Source: Prevotella nigrescens
GTDB taxonomy: Bacteria; Bacteroidota; Bacteroidia; Bacteroidales; Bacteroidaceae
Length of the DNA stretch: 64,000 nt
Assembly (NCBI RefSeq): GCF_031191185.1
Contig: NZ_CP133465.1
Location: 740,001 to 804,000, forward strand
Reading direction: 5' to 3'
Shown: piece after piece, positions 45,532 to 56,046 of the stretch
Layout of the letters: each line of letters begins with the position of its first letter
How positions within the stretch are numbered: position 1 is the stretch's first letter
The notes under the pieces: model-generated
The model's database searches: none
What the model saw: only the letters and a program-made list of their open reading frames with translations
What the model was told of the DNA's origin: nothing
Position numbers and translations under genes: made by a program

Positions 45532-48500
45532 CTATTTAAGAATCTTCAATGTACGTACCACTCCGTCTTTTTTTATCTTCAATAGATAAATACCGGCAGG
45601 TACCGCATCCAAGTTGAGCTTATCCGTATTTCGAACTATTGTCATTGTAGCACCAGAAATATTCATTAGCTCCAACAGTTCGCACACAGACGATGTGCTT
45701 ATTGTATTGTCATGTCGGGTAATCTTGACCAAATCACCGTCCACAGAAAGGATTCCTGCAGGATTTTTTTCTGTGTATTCCAACATTAAGAAGGGGATAT
45801 ATTCAGAAATAAGAATATTTTTTTCATTAATATCTTCCGTTTTGCCGTCGTATCGTGCGGAACGGACATTGCCTTTAGGCATATCGAAGAGCCATTCAGG
45901 GTGTTGTGCCTCTTCTATTGGATTATCTCCGGGGAGTGTTTCGAACTTAAATAGAATGTTCCCTTTCGCATATTCGAATGGCTTGTCGAATACTATTTTC
46001 AGCTCTTTGTTGTCGCCTACGCCCTCAATAGTAACATTTCCGTCATACACTTTCGTCCAACCAGCCTGATCGAAGTATCCAAGATATCCGGAATCGGGTG
46101 CTTTCGTATTAGAACGATCGGTTATTTTCATTGAGACCCTGGCAGGGAACGTATAAGCCAACTCGTTCTTTCCATTGTATTTTAATTGCATGGCAACGAT
46201 ATTAATATTCTTTTTCCGGATTTCGTTTTCGAGATACAAACATTGCGATTGGGCATACGGAGAAATCAAATAGAAAGGCATTACCCAGCCATAATTGTCT
46301 ATTGCGTTCAGTGTAATCCACTTCTCAGCATCGGCACCATCGACTTTCACTTTCAATGGAGTATCCAATACATTGTCGGCAGGGTAAGTATCGCCGGCAA
46401 GAATTACGCGTGCAGAAACATTCACTTCGCCTTTTGTCTTTGGAATCCAAGACACTGTAACTGTTGTTATTGTGTCTGGAGCAACCTCAACACCGTCTGC
46501 CGTTCCTAAAACTTCCTTACTGTCGGTATCGAATAGTTCTATCTTGTAATTCTTTACAGTTGCCGAGCCTTCATTGCCCACCGTAACAATGAAAGGTTGT
46601 TCTACGTTACAGTTAGCCGTAACCGACCCATTTAGCTCCTTAACGCTTAAATCTGTCTCGCTATATTCGCGCAAAGATACATCTTTAAGGAATATTTGTC
46701 CCTTCAAAGCGTCCGAGCATGCATGGAAGGCGATATGCCCGTAAGCATCATTAGGGATGAAAATATCTTTACCATAGTAATAATGTTCCGAAGCTGTATG
46801 GAACTCTCCGAGGTCCTTTATCAATGTTGTCAGTTTCTCGGGAGTAGACTGTGTGCCATAGAAAACCTTCATTTTCTCCATCACAGGCTTGTGTGTTGAA
46901 GGGTCAATCCAGTTGGCTGAAGAGTAAGTGTAGCGCAACTGGTATTTCTTTCCTTTTGAAAACTTCAGAGGAGGAGATACCAACCAGTCGTCAGCAGCTT
47001 TCTCGCTACGGTCGTAGAATGTGCGCAAAGTTTCATCGTGGAAGCTCCACGACATACCATCATGGTTATTATCGATAATTGTCCATCTGCCAAATTCTTC
47101 TCGTGTTATAAGATTTGAGGCAAAGGGGATAGGTTCCATTGAGCCGAAAGCAACGATGTTAGATGTCGCAGAAAGTCCTTTTCCTTTCTTATTGCAGGCT
47201 GTAACAACGTAGCTATAGCCTGCATGAGTTTTCACATTGTCTTTTACAGAGCGTGCTGTCGTCTTTGTTGCTATGGTTATGTTATCTGGCAAGCGCATTA
47301 CATCGTAGGTCAAGGTCGCTTTGTCGAAGTATCCGTTGTGTGCACCAGCCGTTGGTTCGCTCCAAGTTATGGCCCCTTCTTTGCCGTTGGCTACGAGCTT
47401 TACGTTTAAAGGAGCTCCCGGAACATCTTCTCCTACAAATGCTGACGCCTCTTTATAGACACCATTGCCTGCATGATTATAAGGAACCACCTTATATATA
47501 TATAGTCCCTCTGCAATGTTTTCGTCTTTCCAGGTTATATTTTCATTCTTATTAGAGACGCTTAAGGTTTTAACAAGTTCATTATTGCGGTAGATTTTTA
47601 TTCCATCAATACTTGTCAATGCCTTATTACGATAATTTTTTGTAGGTGTAATAAATGTTAGTGTTGCATTGTTGGCCCCATTCTCTCCAGCTTTTACGGT
47701 AAGATTTCTTACGTACGACGGAGTTTCGTCTGGCACATATTGGTATGGAATGCCCATTGAGAGCAATTGTAGGTCGCCTTCAATTAACTTTTTACTTACC
47801 GATAGACCCGTCTCTGGATTTAGTTCTACCAGATAAGCCTTGTCGTCAGCAGCCTGTGCGGTCCACCATAAGCGGTGTGTCGTTTTGTCGAACTCCATCG
47901 ACTGACTGTAATTGCCTATGTTCAGTCCGGTACCTGCAGCCGGGCTTATTGTTGTAACGGCACAGGTTTGTTTTCCTGCATCAATAGAATTTTCATCTAT
48001 TTTCACCAAGAACGACTTTTTAATTTCTCTATCTGTCGTTACAGCATAAAGGAAACCATCGTCTGCCGAGAGTGTGAAGAAAGGCATTTTTACGCTTGCA
48101 ATCTTCGTTAAAGCGTAGGAGGTTGTATTTATTTCGTACAGATCCGTCGTAAATTTATCCACATCATAGTGCATTCCGAATATCCTTCCCGTCTTCGGAT
48201 CGTAAGTCATTTCTTCTAATATAAGTATTGGAGCTGTCTTGGAGAATGTGGTCTTGCTTTCGTACTCGCCCGTCATAGGGTCTATTATGCTTATTCCGTG
48301 GGGCATAAGCACATTGGCATACAACGTAGTTTCGTAGGCTACATACTTATTGCCGACGAAAGTGCCAGCCGTAAACACTGGTGTAGTGCCTAAAACGTTG
48401 CCATAATCTTTTATCAACGTATAGTTGCTGGGGGCGTCTGACCTAAACGATGTCAGTCCGTTAGTACGGCACTTCATGTCATAGCGCAGATATCCAACTA

Positions 48501-48633
48501 TCTTTGCTTCCCCGTCCGGAACATCGTAGGTAAGCACTTTCTCTCCCTGAAGCTCATTCTTATTAGGTTGCGCACTGCAAATGTTGTTTATGCCCAATAA
48601 TAATGATAATACTATAAATAGCTTTTTTCTCAT
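45532..48633 (-). CDS. T9SS cargo: large secreted protein with Fn3 and cleaved-adhesin-like domains
   Basis: This 1033-residue protein is first in the four-gene cluster. After the signal peptide (ending CSAQ, residue 22) comes a propeller-like region (ISIIDPMTGEYESKTTF, LVELNPETGLSVSKKL). Two Fn3-like domains follow (PGAPLNVKLVANGKEGAITW). A cleaved-adhesin/choice-of-anchor J-like jelly roll comes next (FGRWTIIDNNHDGMSWSF, DDWLVSPPLKFSKGKKYQL), then a CARDB-like domain (TVGNEGSATVKNYKIELFD). The T9SS sorting domain has PAGIYLLKIKKDGVVRTLKI. The same modules occur in gingipain adhesin regions. It is probably a surface adhesin. No strong promoter motif was found upstream. Confidence 0.86.
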   Translation of the reverse strand: MRKKLFIVLSLLLGINNICSAQPNKNELQGEKVLTYDVPDGEAKIVGYLRYDMKCRTNGLTSFRSDAPSNYTLIKDYGNVLGTTPVFTAGTFVGNKYVAYETTLYANVLMPHGISIIDPMTGEYESKTTFSKTAPILILEEMTYDPKTGRIFGMHYDVDKFTTDLYEINTTSYALTKIASVKMPFFTLSADDGFLYAVTTDREIKKSFLVKIDENSIDAGKQTCAVTTISPAAGTGLNIGNYSQSMEFDKTTHRLWWTAQAADDKAYLVELNPETGLSVSKKLIEGDLQLLSMGIPYQYVPDETPSYVRNLTVKAGENGANNATLTFITPTKNYRNKALTSIDGIKIYRNNELVKTLSVSNKNENITWKDENIAEGLYIYKVVPYNHAGNGVYKEASAFVGEDVPGAPLNVKLVANGKEGAITWSEPTAGAHNGYFDKATLTYDVMRLPDNITIATKTTARSVKDNVKTHAGYSYVVTACNKKGKGLSATSNIVAFGSMEPIPFASNLITREEFGRWTIIDNNHDGMSWSFHDETLRTFYDRSEKAADDWLVSPPLKFSKGKKYQLRYTYSSANWIDPSTHKPVMEKMKVFYGTQSTPEKLTTLIKDLGEFHTASEHYYYGKDIFIPNDAYGHIAFHACSDALKGQIFLKDVSLREYSETDLSVKELNGSVTANCNVEQPFIVTVGNEGSATVKNYKIELFDTDSKEVLGTADGVEVAPDTITTVTVSWIPKTKGEVNVSARVILAGDTYPADNVLDTPLKVKVDGADAEKWITLNAIDNYGWVMPFYLISPYAQSQCLYLENEIRKKNINIVAMQLKYNGKNELAYTFPARVSMKITDRSNTKAPDSGYLGYFDQAGWTKVYDGNVTIEGVGDNKELKIVFDKPFEYAKGNILFKFETLPGDNPIEEAQHPEWLFDMPKGNVRSARYDGKTEDINEKNILISEYIPFLMLEYTEKNPAGILSVDGDLVKITRHDNTISTSSVCELLELMNISGATMTIVRNTDKLNLDAVPAGIYLLKIKKDGVVRTLKILK

Positions 48634-49092
48634 ATATGAATTTGTCTTTAGAAAAGTTTGGGTTTATAGCCTTTGGGTAAAGGTATTGCTTTTTAATAAA
48701 TCAATGAATATTTTGCTGAATAAAAAAATACAATTTTATCATAAAATAACAAACAAACGCATCTGTTTAGAGATTGAATACAATAATTAACAAAATGAAG
48801 ATGCAACGCCATACTATTTATTTAGATATATCGGTCCGCCATTTTTAACCATTTGTATGCCGTTTAAGTGCCAACGAAATAAAACTGATGTGAATATATT
48901 TTCACCCCCGAAACCTATTGATATATGATGAAATGAGGCACACAGTCCGTTAGATGCGAAAGTAGACGGGATAGTTTAGAAACTCATAAAGGCGAGTTTC
49001 GGTCTCTTTTGTTTATCAACCGCGGACTGTTATATGTGCACAAAAAAGTCGAAATGAAGGATTTTATTTTACTACGAAAACACGCTTATGCA
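48634..49092. other. Intergenic region with inverted repeats, no gene
   Basis: No supported reading frame. It contains a hairpin GAAACTC/GAGTTTC (48979-49000) followed by a T-rich stretch. This hairpin lies inside a wider pair of arms, ACAGTCCG (48942-48949) / CGGACTGT (49023-49030). A structured RNA is possible but no known family is recognised. Confidence 0.4.
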
Positions 49093-49334
49093 ATGTGCTA
49101 AGTATCAAGGCATTACAAAACAGGCTCTTTTGCGTTCTAAAAGAGCCTGTTTTACACGGTAAAACCCACCTTTCTACAACGCAAAACCCACCCTTTTGCA
49201 TCGCAAAAAAGTGGGTTCTATTTCCTATAAGCCATAGGAAAACTATTTCTCATAAGTTTTGTAGTGTGTAAAAGGGTAACTTCTGGTCTCCTATAGGCCA
49301 TAGGAGAACTCGTGTTCTTAAGTTTTCTATACTA
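49093..49334. repeat. Long 22-bp-period array with a 66-bp higher-order repeat
   Basis: In a 22-bp register the units are related. AAAACAGGCTCTTTT (49117-49131) is the exact reverse complement of AAAAGAGCCTGTTTT (49139-49153), 22 bp away. AAAACCCACC recurs at 49161 and 49183, and its inverse GTGGGTT lies in the next unit. CTATAAGCCATAGGA (49225) recurs as CTATAGGCCATAGGA (49291), exactly 66 bp later, followed both times by a unit with TAAGTTTT. The array runs up to the trpS stop codon and probably also acts as its transcript end. Confidence 0.85.
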
Positions 49335-50429
49335 CTATCCTTCCTTTTGTTTAAACCGTTCGGACTGGCTGCGTATCAACTCTGCATCGTCAAAATAGTT
49401 TATTTGCATCGCTTCTTTCACTTCGGAAAGCGTCTGCGATGCCGTCTGACGGGCAGTTTCAGAACCTTTCTTCAGTATATTATATATCTCTGGAATATCT
49501 TGTTCGAACTCGTGGCGACGTTTCCTGATGGGTTCCAACATCTTGTTTAACACGTTGTTGAGTAGTTTTTTACACTTCATGTCGCCAATGCCCCCTGCAG
49601 TGTAGGCGGTTTTCAATTCATCAAGTGTTTTAAATTCGGGCCAAAATTCAGCAAAATCGGCATCGGTGGCAAATGCATCGAGATACGTAAACACGGCATT
49701 TCCTTCTACGTGTCCGGGGTCGGAGACATTCAAGTGAGTTGGGTCGGTGTACATTCCCTTCACCTTTTTCCAAACCGTATCGGCATCGTCGGACAGGTAA
49801 ATGCAGTTGCCAAGGCTCTTGCTCATCTTCTCTTTGCCATCGGTTCCGGGCAAACGGCGCGCAGTTGTGTTCTCCGGGAGCATAATGTTTGGCTCTACCA
49901 ACACCGGCGCATAAATCTGATTGAAGCGGCGAACAATTTCGCGTGCCACTTCCAGCATAGGCTCTTGATCCTCACCAGCAGGCACGGTGGTTGCCTTGAA
50001 GGCTGCTATGTCGGCAGCCTGCGACACTGGATAGCTGAAGAACCCCATTGGAATGTTTGCTTCGAAGTTGCGCATTTTAATCTCAGTCTTCACCGTTGGG
50101 TTGCGTTGAACACGGCTAACGCTTATCAAATTCATAAAGAAAGTTGTCAGTTCCGATATTTCCGGAATCTGACTCTGTATGAACAGTGTACACTTCGTGG
50201 GGTCGAGACCGGCTGAAAGGTAATCTAATGCCACTTCAATAATATTCTGACGTATCTTTTCCGGGTTATCAGCGTTGTCGGTCAGTGCTTGCACATCTGC
50301 CATAAACACAAACATCTTGTCGAAGTCGCCGGCGTCCTGAAGCTCTACACGGCGACGCAGCGAACCCACATAATGTCCAAGATGCAGCTTGCCTGTGGGG
50401 CGGTCGCCAGTTAATATTATTTTCTTCAT
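49335..50429 (-). CDS. trpS: Tryptophanyl-tRNA synthetase
   Basis: The ATG at 50429 ([20 protein letters not shown]) is chosen, giving 364 residues. The frame extends 11 more codons upstream without family support. Class I signatures are present: KLHLGHYVG (HIGH) and EKMSKSLGN (KMSKS), with [22 protein letters not shown] between them. It charges tRNA-Trp in the cytoplasm. It follows the zinc-ribbon gene by 82 bp and is the last gene of a gltX-waaA-zinc ribbon-trpS minus-strand group. Confidence 0.97.
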   Translation of the reverse strand: MKKIILTGDRPTGKLHLGHYVGSLRRRVELQDAGDFDKMFVFMADVQALTDNADNPEKIRQNIIEVALDYLSAGLDPTKCTLFIQSQIPEISELTTFFMNLISVSRVQRNPTVKTEIKMRNFEANIPMGFFSYPVSQAADIAAFKATTVPAGEDQEPMLEVAREIVRRFNQIYAPVLVEPNIMLPENTTARRLPGTDGKEKMSKSLGNCIYLSDDADTVWKKVKGMYTDPTHLNVSDPGHVEGNAVFTYLDAFATDADFAEFWPEFKTLDELKTAYTAGGIGDMKCKKLLNNVLNKMLEPIRKRRHEFEQDIPEIYNILKKGSETARQTASQTLSEVKEAMQINYFDDAELIRSQSERFKQKEG

Positions 50430-50511
50430 CTTCCTTATATTCTTTTTTTGCAAGTCATACAATGGTATCTTGCTCTTACACCTTATTATAATACAACTCT
50501 TCAGTAGTTCT

Positions 50512-51009
50512 TTATCGTTCTACATCTGTCGTATCGTTATCCTGTTTGTGCTTTTTCTGATGTCGGACTACAGTGTCGCGCACTTCTTCTTCCACTTTTT
50601 CGGCTGGGCGAGCTACCGTATCAACAGAGGGCTCTATTACAGGTTCCGTATTTGTTTCATACGGAATAGTGTCCATTGCCGCTGGTTGTGGCTCTGGCGT
50701 TGCGGGTGCTGGGCGTAGCCAAACGAAATAAGCACCTACTCCAAGTGCGATTATCAGCAATCCAATAATGATGGCAATAACCAAATTTTGCCTATTGCCA
50801 TTCAGCGTTTCGCCTTCTATAGGTTCTTGAATGCTGTCGCCGGGCTGTTCGGTCGCCTCCTCGTCGATAGCGTCCACGCCTGAAACAAGAGGCAACGTAA
50901 CCTCCATTATTCCATGACAATGAGGGCATTGGCATTCTATAACCTGACCTTCGCCAGCCTCAACAATGAATTGTGTGCCACAATTATCGCACGTTATCTG
51001 ATATTTCAT
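50512..51009 (-). CDS. Zinc-ribbon membrane protein of unknown function
   Basis: This 165-residue protein has an N-terminal zinc ribbon ([15 protein letters not shown] ... CQCPHCHG, two Cys pairs), an acidic linker, one transmembrane helix ([20 protein letters not shown]) and a Pro/Glu-rich outer tail ending in Lys/His/Asp. The N-terminus looks like the MJ0042/zinc-ribbon type seen in many bacterial membrane proteins. It overlaps the waaA stop by ATGA, so translation is coupled. Function is not known. Confidence 0.75.
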   Translation of the reverse strand: MKYQITCDNCGTQFIVEAGEGQVIECQCPHCHGIMEVTLPLVSGVDAIDEEATEQPGDSIQEPIEGETLNGNRQNLVIAIIIGLLIIALGVGAYFVWLRPAPATPEPQPAAMDTIPYETNTEPVIEPSVDTVARPAEKVEEEVRDTVVRHQKKHKQDNDTTDVER

Positions 51010-52268
51010 AACTTAATACTTGAAAAAACTTTATCGGTTGCACCCGATAATCTCTTTACAAAATCACCTGCAGCATTGCCACTGTATTGCAGAAATGCCT
51101 TATCGGAACTGAATTTCTCCATTACTTGTGCAAACATTTCATAGTTGTCCACTTCAAAGCCGCCTTCGGAAGCCAACAATCCTTGTGCTTCGGCAAAACG
51201 TTTGTTGTTCGGACCGAACATTACGGGCACGCTCCAAACTGCAGCTTCCAACACATTGTGAATGCCAACTCCAAAGCCTCCGCCTACATAAGCAACATCA
51301 CAATAATGATAGATGGACGATAACAAACCGAAACAGTCTATAATGAGCACGTCGGCATCAGCCACATTCTCTTCCGTCGCTTTGGTATAGAAGACCACTT
51401 TCTTTCCTTTCAGCAACTGTAAAATCTGTTGGAGATGGCTGTTGGCAATGACATGAGGTGCTATGATGAGTTTCCACTCGCTGTGTTTATCGAAATATTT
51501 AATAAAAATCTCTTCATCGGGCAGCCACGAAGAGCCTGCAACAAACACTTGGCGCAAAGCCTTGGAGTGTCCAGCAGCCGACTTCACCTCCTTGTTTCCA
51601 ATAAACTTATCTAACAAAGGTAAACATTTGCTACTTTCTTTTATTTGCAATACACGGTCGAAACGTGTGTCGCCCACGACCGTAACGTCGTTTATGCCGA
51701 TTTTTGCCAAGAGTTTTTTGCTTAAATCGTTCTGTACGAAGAAGTGGGAGAAACATTTCAACACGGCAGCATACTGTCTGCCATAAGGTCGGAAAAAGAT
51801 TTGGTTGGGTCGAAATATACTTGAGACACTGTAAACGGGTACATTGCGATGGCGCAAAATGTGCAAATAGTTGTACCAAAATTCGTATTTTATAAAGAAA
51901 GCCATAACCGGGCGCACCGCACGCAAGAATTTCCGTGCATTTGCAACGGTGTCGATGGGCAGATAAGTAACGATATCTGCCTGCTCGTAGTTCTTTCTTA
52001 CCTCGTATCCGGAGGGAGAAAAGAACGTTAAAAGTATTTTATAATGGGGATATTCTTTCTTTATTCTCTCTATAAGTGGGCGTCCTTGCTCGAATTCGCC
52101 TAAGGAAGCAGCATGGAACCAAATGTATTCTGCATTCGGTTCTACCTGTTTTTGAAGTACGCCAAAGGCAGCACGCTCACCTGTCCACATTTTTTTCACT
52201 TTCTCGTTGAAGTGGCTATAGATGGCAATGCCAGTCTGGTAAACATACATTATAATATTGTATAGCAT
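51006..52268 (-). CDS. waaA: 3-Deoxy-D-manno-octulosonic acid (Kdo) transferase
   Basis: This 420-residue enzyme of lipid A-core synthesis transfers Kdo from CMP-Kdo to lipid A precursor at the inner membrane. An N-terminal hydrophobic anchor is followed by the family motifs IWFHAASLGEFEQGRPLIE, YLPIDTVANARKFL, FFIKYEFWYNYL and GDTRFDRV. The donor-binding half has VAGSSWLPDEEIFIKY and YVGGGFGVGIHNVLEAAV. Met1 (52268) or Met7 (52250) may be the start. It follows gltX by 36 bp and overlaps the zinc-ribbon gene. Confidence 0.95.
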   Translation of the reverse strand: MLYNIIMYVYQTGIAIYSHFNEKVKKMWTGERAAFGVLQKQVEPNAEYIWFHAASLGEFEQGRPLIERIKKEYPHYKILLTFFSPSGYEVRKNYEQADIVTYLPIDTVANARKFLRAVRPVMAFFIKYEFWYNYLHILRHRNVPVYSVSSIFRPNQIFFRPYGRQYAAVLKCFSHFFVQNDLSKKLLAKIGINDVTVVGDTRFDRVLQIKESSKCLPLLDKFIGNKEVKSAAGHSKALRQVFVAGSSWLPDEEIFIKYFDKHSEWKLIIAPHVIANSHLQQILQLLKGKKVVFYTKATEENVADADVLIIDCFGLLSSIYHYCDVAYVGGGFGVGIHNVLEAAVWSVPVMFGPNNKRFAEAQGLLASEGGFEVDNYEMFAQVMEKFSSDKAFLQYSGNAAGDFVKRLSGATDKVFSSIKL

Positions 52269-52304
52269 AGCTTCCCTTGTCTACGAATTAGCGCATGGTG
52301 CGTT

Positions 52305-53822
52305 TTAACCCAACACTTCGATGGCTTTGTGCAAACGATGCAAGGTCTCTTCTTTCCCAAGAAAGGCTGAAATGTCGAACATTCCAGGTCCTTTCCCAAT
52401 ACCAACAAGGGCTAAACGGAAAGCATTCATAATGTCGCCAAGCTTATATCCTTTCTCTTCTACCCACTTCATAACGATAGATTCCTGTCCTTCTACACTG
52501 AAGTCGCCGATATCAGCCAGTATTTGAGAAAGCTCTGTCATCTGTTTTGCAGAGTATTCCTTCCAGCGTTTCTTTACGGTTTTGGCATCGTATTGTGTTG
52601 GAGGGATAAAGAAGAATGAGCAAAGGTCCCAAAGTTCGTGTACGAAATTCACACGGTCTTTCATTAAATGAACTACCTCCGTAACCTGTTTCATGGTTGC
52701 GTCTACACCATTATTTGCTACAATAGGAGCAAAAAGACCGGCTATTTCTTCATCACTCTTATGCAATATATACTCATGGTTAAACCAAATGCCTTTCTGA
52801 TAGTCGAACTTAGCTCCACTTTTAGAACATCTCGCAATATCAAAGGCTTGTACAAGTTCGTCGAGGGTAAAGAGTTCTTGTTCCGTTCCAGGATTCCAAC
52901 CCAAGAGAGCAAGGAAGTTTACAACCGCTTCGGGGAAGTATCCGCATTCTCTATAGCCCGAACTTATCTCGCCAGTTTTAGGGTCTTGCCACTCTAAAGG
53001 GAATACTGGGAAGCCTAAACGGTCTCCGTCGCGTTTGCTCAGCTTTCCCTTGCCTTCGGGTTTCAGCAACAAAGGAAGATGTGCAAAGCGTGGCATGGTG
53101 TCTGTCCAGCCGAAAGCACGATACAGTAAAACATGTAGGGGAGCACTTGGCAACCATTCTTCGCCACGAATAACATGGCTTATTTCCATTAAATGGTCAT
53201 CTACAATGTTGGCAAGATGATAGGTCGGCAATTCATCAGCGCTCTTATACAACACCTTGTCGTCGAGTATGTCGGTCTTGACGCACACATCGCCACGAAT
53301 CATATCGTCTACATGGACTTCTGTTCCCGGTTCTATCTTGAAACGAACAACGTACTGTTCGCCATCGTCTATCATTCTTTTAACTTCCTCTTCGGCAAGT
53401 GTGAGCGAGTTGCGCATCTGCATTCGTGTACGGGCATCATATTGAAAGTTTGCAATTTCGTTCCGTTTAGCTTCCAATTCTTCTGGAGTGTCGAATGCTA
53501 TGTATGCTTTCCCCTTGTCCAAGAGCTGGTTTACATAAGTTTTATAGATGTCACGGCGTTCGCTTTGGCGGTACGGGCCATGCTCTCCGCCGAAAGTTAC
53601 ACCCTCGTCGAACTTAATTCCCAGCCAATGGAAAGCCTCTATGATATATTCTTCTGCACCAAGAACAAAGCGATTTGAATCTGTATCCTCGATTCTAAAT
53701 ACTAATTCACCATTATGTTGGCGTGCAAAGAGATAATTATACAAAGCTGTGCGTACGCCACCGATATGTAACGGACCCGTAGGACTGGGCGCAAAGCGTA
53801 CTCTTACTTTTCTTTCTGCCAT
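52305..53822 (-). CDS. gltX: Glutamyl-tRNA synthetase
   Basis: This 505-residue class I synthetase opens with [20 protein letters not shown] (HIGH-type motif) and has [16 protein letters not shown] (KMSKS-type motif). The C-terminal anticodon-binding half follows ([14 protein letters not shown]). It charges tRNA-Glu. Length and ends match the bacterial family. It has the best promoter of its group and probably leads transcription of waaA, the zinc-ribbon gene and trpS. Confidence 0.98.
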   Translation of the reverse strand: MAERKVRVRFAPSPTGPLHIGGVRTALYNYLFARQHNGELVFRIEDTDSNRFVLGAEEYIIEAFHWLGIKFDEGVTFGGEHGPYRQSERRDIYKTYVNQLLDKGKAYIAFDTPEELEAKRNEIANFQYDARTRMQMRNSLTLAEEEVKRMIDDGEQYVVRFKIEPGTEVHVDDMIRGDVCVKTDILDDKVLYKSADELPTYHLANIVDDHLMEISHVIRGEEWLPSAPLHVLLYRAFGWTDTMPRFAHLPLLLKPEGKGKLSKRDGDRLGFPVFPLEWQDPKTGEISSGYRECGYFPEAVVNFLALLGWNPGTEQELFTLDELVQAFDIARCSKSGAKFDYQKGIWFNHEYILHKSDEEIAGLFAPIVANNGVDATMKQVTEVVHLMKDRVNFVHELWDLCSFFFIPPTQYDAKTVKKRWKEYSAKQMTELSQILADIGDFSVEGQESIVMKWVEEKGYKLGDIMNAFRLALVGIGKGPGMFDISAFLGKEETLHRLHKAIEVLG

Positions 53823-53844
53823 CGTTCAAAATCAAAATTTTGTG

Positions 53845-53852
53845 CAAAAATA
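53845..53852 (-). promoter_or_regulatory. -7 element of the gltX promoter
   Basis: The minus strand reads TATTTTTG, matching TAnnTTTG, about 23 bp upstream of the gltX start. No clear TTTG is seen at -33. Confidence 0.45.
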
Positions 53853-53994
53853 AGCATTTTTTTCGATTATAAGGCTTTTTTTTTGTATTTTCGCATACTG
53901 ATATTGGAATGGACTAATATTGGTCTCTTTCCTTGATATAATACATTAGAAGCATAATTGCACAACAATGTTATACCGTAAATAAAGAATAAAG

Positions 53995-56046
53995 ATGATA
54001 AAATTCACAAGTTCCGATAATATTATCTGGCGAAGTCATGTCGCAAGAGCCATATTAGTACTCATTACCACTGCTGTTATTATTGCCTTTTTGCCACGTA
54101 CGCAAGGCAAGATGTATCACTATGATGAAGGTAAGCCGTGGATGTACGGACAACTTATAGCCAAGTTTGATTTCCCTATTTTTAAGAGTGAGGAGACTTT
54201 GAAGAACGAACGAGACTCTATTATGAAGAATTTCGTTCCATATTTCAATTTAAACGAAAACATAGGAAAGGAGAAAATAGAGCAGTTTCGTAAAGATTAT
54301 AAGAACGGTATTCCTGGCTTGCCGTCTGAATATGTGGAAATTGTAGCGCAAAGGCTACGGGAACTCTACGAAATTGGTATCTTAAACTCTGCAAACTTTA
54401 CTTCTTTGATAAAGGATAGCAATAACACTGTGCATGTAGTAGAGGGAAAGCAGGCTATAATCAAACCTGTCAAGCAACTTCTTACTACGCTTGGTGCGTA
54501 CGAAAACCTTTTTACTGCGCAACAATTAAGCAGCAAACGTTCTGTGCTGCAACAATGTAACCTGAACGAATATATTGAGCCGAATCTTATTTACGACAAG
54601 AAACGTAGCGAAAGTGAGATGAACGACATGCTTAGTTTTATTCCGCAGGCTTCTGGAATGGTGTTGGAAGGACAACGAATTATAGACCGTGGCGACATTG
54701 TTGATGCCCATACATATCGTGTCCTTTACTCTTTCGAACAGGCAACCGAAAAGCGAAATGAAACGAAAGACCAGATAACGTCTACGCTTATAGGACAAAC
54801 AATTTACGTTATAATCCTTGTTGTATTGTTTACGCTATACATTACGCTGTTCCGTAAAGACTATTTCGACAAGCCAGGGTCTATTTTGTTCTTATACGCC
54901 TTGCTTATCATCTTCCCAATAATAACTTCGTTGATGATAAAACATAACATTTTCAGTATTTATATCGTTCCCTTTGCAATGGCGCCCATCTTTGTAAGAG
55001 TGTTTATGGACTCGCGGACAGCATTCATTTCGTACGCCGTTACAATTCTACTCTCGGCAGTTGCGGTACGATACCAATACGAGTTTATTGTGGTCCAACT
55101 TGTAGGGGGGCTTATTGCAATCTTTTCTCTTCGCGAATTATCGAAAAGAAGTCAGATATTTCTTACAGCGTTGCTCGTTACGTTCGGTTCTGCGGCAATC
55201 TATTTAGCGCTTCAGCTTATACAGGCAGACGACTTTTCAAAACTCGATGGGGCTATGTACTTCCACATTGGGGTCAATGGCTTCTTCCTTCTCTTTACTT
55301 ATCCTTTAATGTTAGTCATTGAAAAACTCTTTGGTTTTGTGTCTACGGTAACGATGTTCGAGCTTTCTAACACTAATAACGAACTGTTGCGGAAACTGAG
55401 TGAGGTGGCTCCTGGAACATTTCAACATTCTATTACTGTAGGAAATCTTGGAGTTGAGATTGCCAATAAGATACATGCCAAGGGCCAACTTGTACGAACG
55501 GGAGCATTATACCACGACATTGGAAAGATGGTGAACCCAGTCTTCTTTACCGAAAACCAGGCAGGTGTTAATCCACATGACAAGATTTCCGACTTGGAAA
55601 GTGCCAGAATAATTATCGGACATGTTACGGAGGGATTAAAATTGGCAGAGAAATATAACCTTCCTAACGTTATAAAGGAATTCATTACGACGCATCATGG
55701 ACAGGGATTGGTGAAGTATTTCTACATAAACTACAAGAATGCGCACCCCGATGAGGAGATAGACGATGCGCCATTCCGCTATCCTGGTCCCAATCCATGG
55801 ACACGTGAACAAGCCATACTAATGATGTGCGACACTGTTGAGGCTGCTTCGCGCTCGCTTCCTGAATATACCGAAGAGAGCATAAGCAACTTGGTGAATA
55901 AGCTTATAGACGCCCAGATGGCAAACGGCTTCTTTACTGACTGTCCAATTACGTTCCGCGACGTCAGCATAGCCAAGCAAGTGCTTATTGAACGTCTGAA
56001 ATCTATTTACCATACACGCATTCAGTATCCCGAATTGAAGTCGTAG
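53995..56046 (+). CDS. pgpH: 7TM-HD membrane phosphodiesterase PgpH (c-di-AMP type)
   Basis: This 683-residue membrane protein has an N-terminal helix, a large extracytoplasmic domain (about 35-270), seven hydrophobic helices (about 275-465) and a cytoplasmic HD domain. HD motifs are visible: FQHSITVGNLGVEIANKI, GALYHDIGKMVNPVFF (HDIG) and IIGHVTEGLKLAEKY with FITTHHGQG. PgpH enzymes hydrolyse the second messenger c-di-AMP. It ends one base before the priA start region (stop TAG shares its G with the GTG start), so the two genes are translationally coupled. Confidence 0.93.
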   Translation: MIKFTSSDNIIWRSHVARAILVLITTAVIIAFLPRTQGKMYHYDEGKPWMYGQLIAKFDFPIFKSEETLKNERDSIMKNFVPYFNLNENIGKEKIEQFRKDYKNGIPGLPSEYVEIVAQRLRELYEIGILNSANFTSLIKDSNNTVHVVEGKQAIIKPVKQLLTTLGAYENLFTAQQLSSKRSVLQQCNLNEYIEPNLIYDKKRSESEMNDMLSFIPQASGMVLEGQRIIDRGDIVDAHTYRVLYSFEQATEKRNETKDQITSTLIGQTIYVIILVVLFTLYITLFRKDYFDKPGSILFLYALLIIFPIITSLMIKHNIFSIYIVPFAMAPIFVRVFMDSRTAFISYAVTILLSAVAVRYQYEFIVVQLVGGLIAIFSLRELSKRSQIFLTALLVTFGSAAIYLALQLIQADDFSKLDGAMYFHIGVNGFFLLFTYPLMLVIEKLFGFVSTVTMFELSNTNNELLRKLSEVAPGTFQHSITVGNLGVEIANKIHAKGQLVRTGALYHDIGKMVNPVFFTENQAGVNPHDKISDLESARIIIGHVTEGLKLAEKYNLPNVIKEFITTHHGQGLVKYFYINYKNAHPDEEIDDAPFRYPGPNPWTREQAILMMCDTVEAASRSLPEYTEESISNLVNKLIDAQMANGFFTDCPITFRDVSIAKQVLIERLKSIYHTRIQYPELKS

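Noticed and set aside
49093..49334. CRISPR array
   Set aside because: Units are contiguous, with no unique spacers, many are inverted relative to each other, and no cas genes are in the window.
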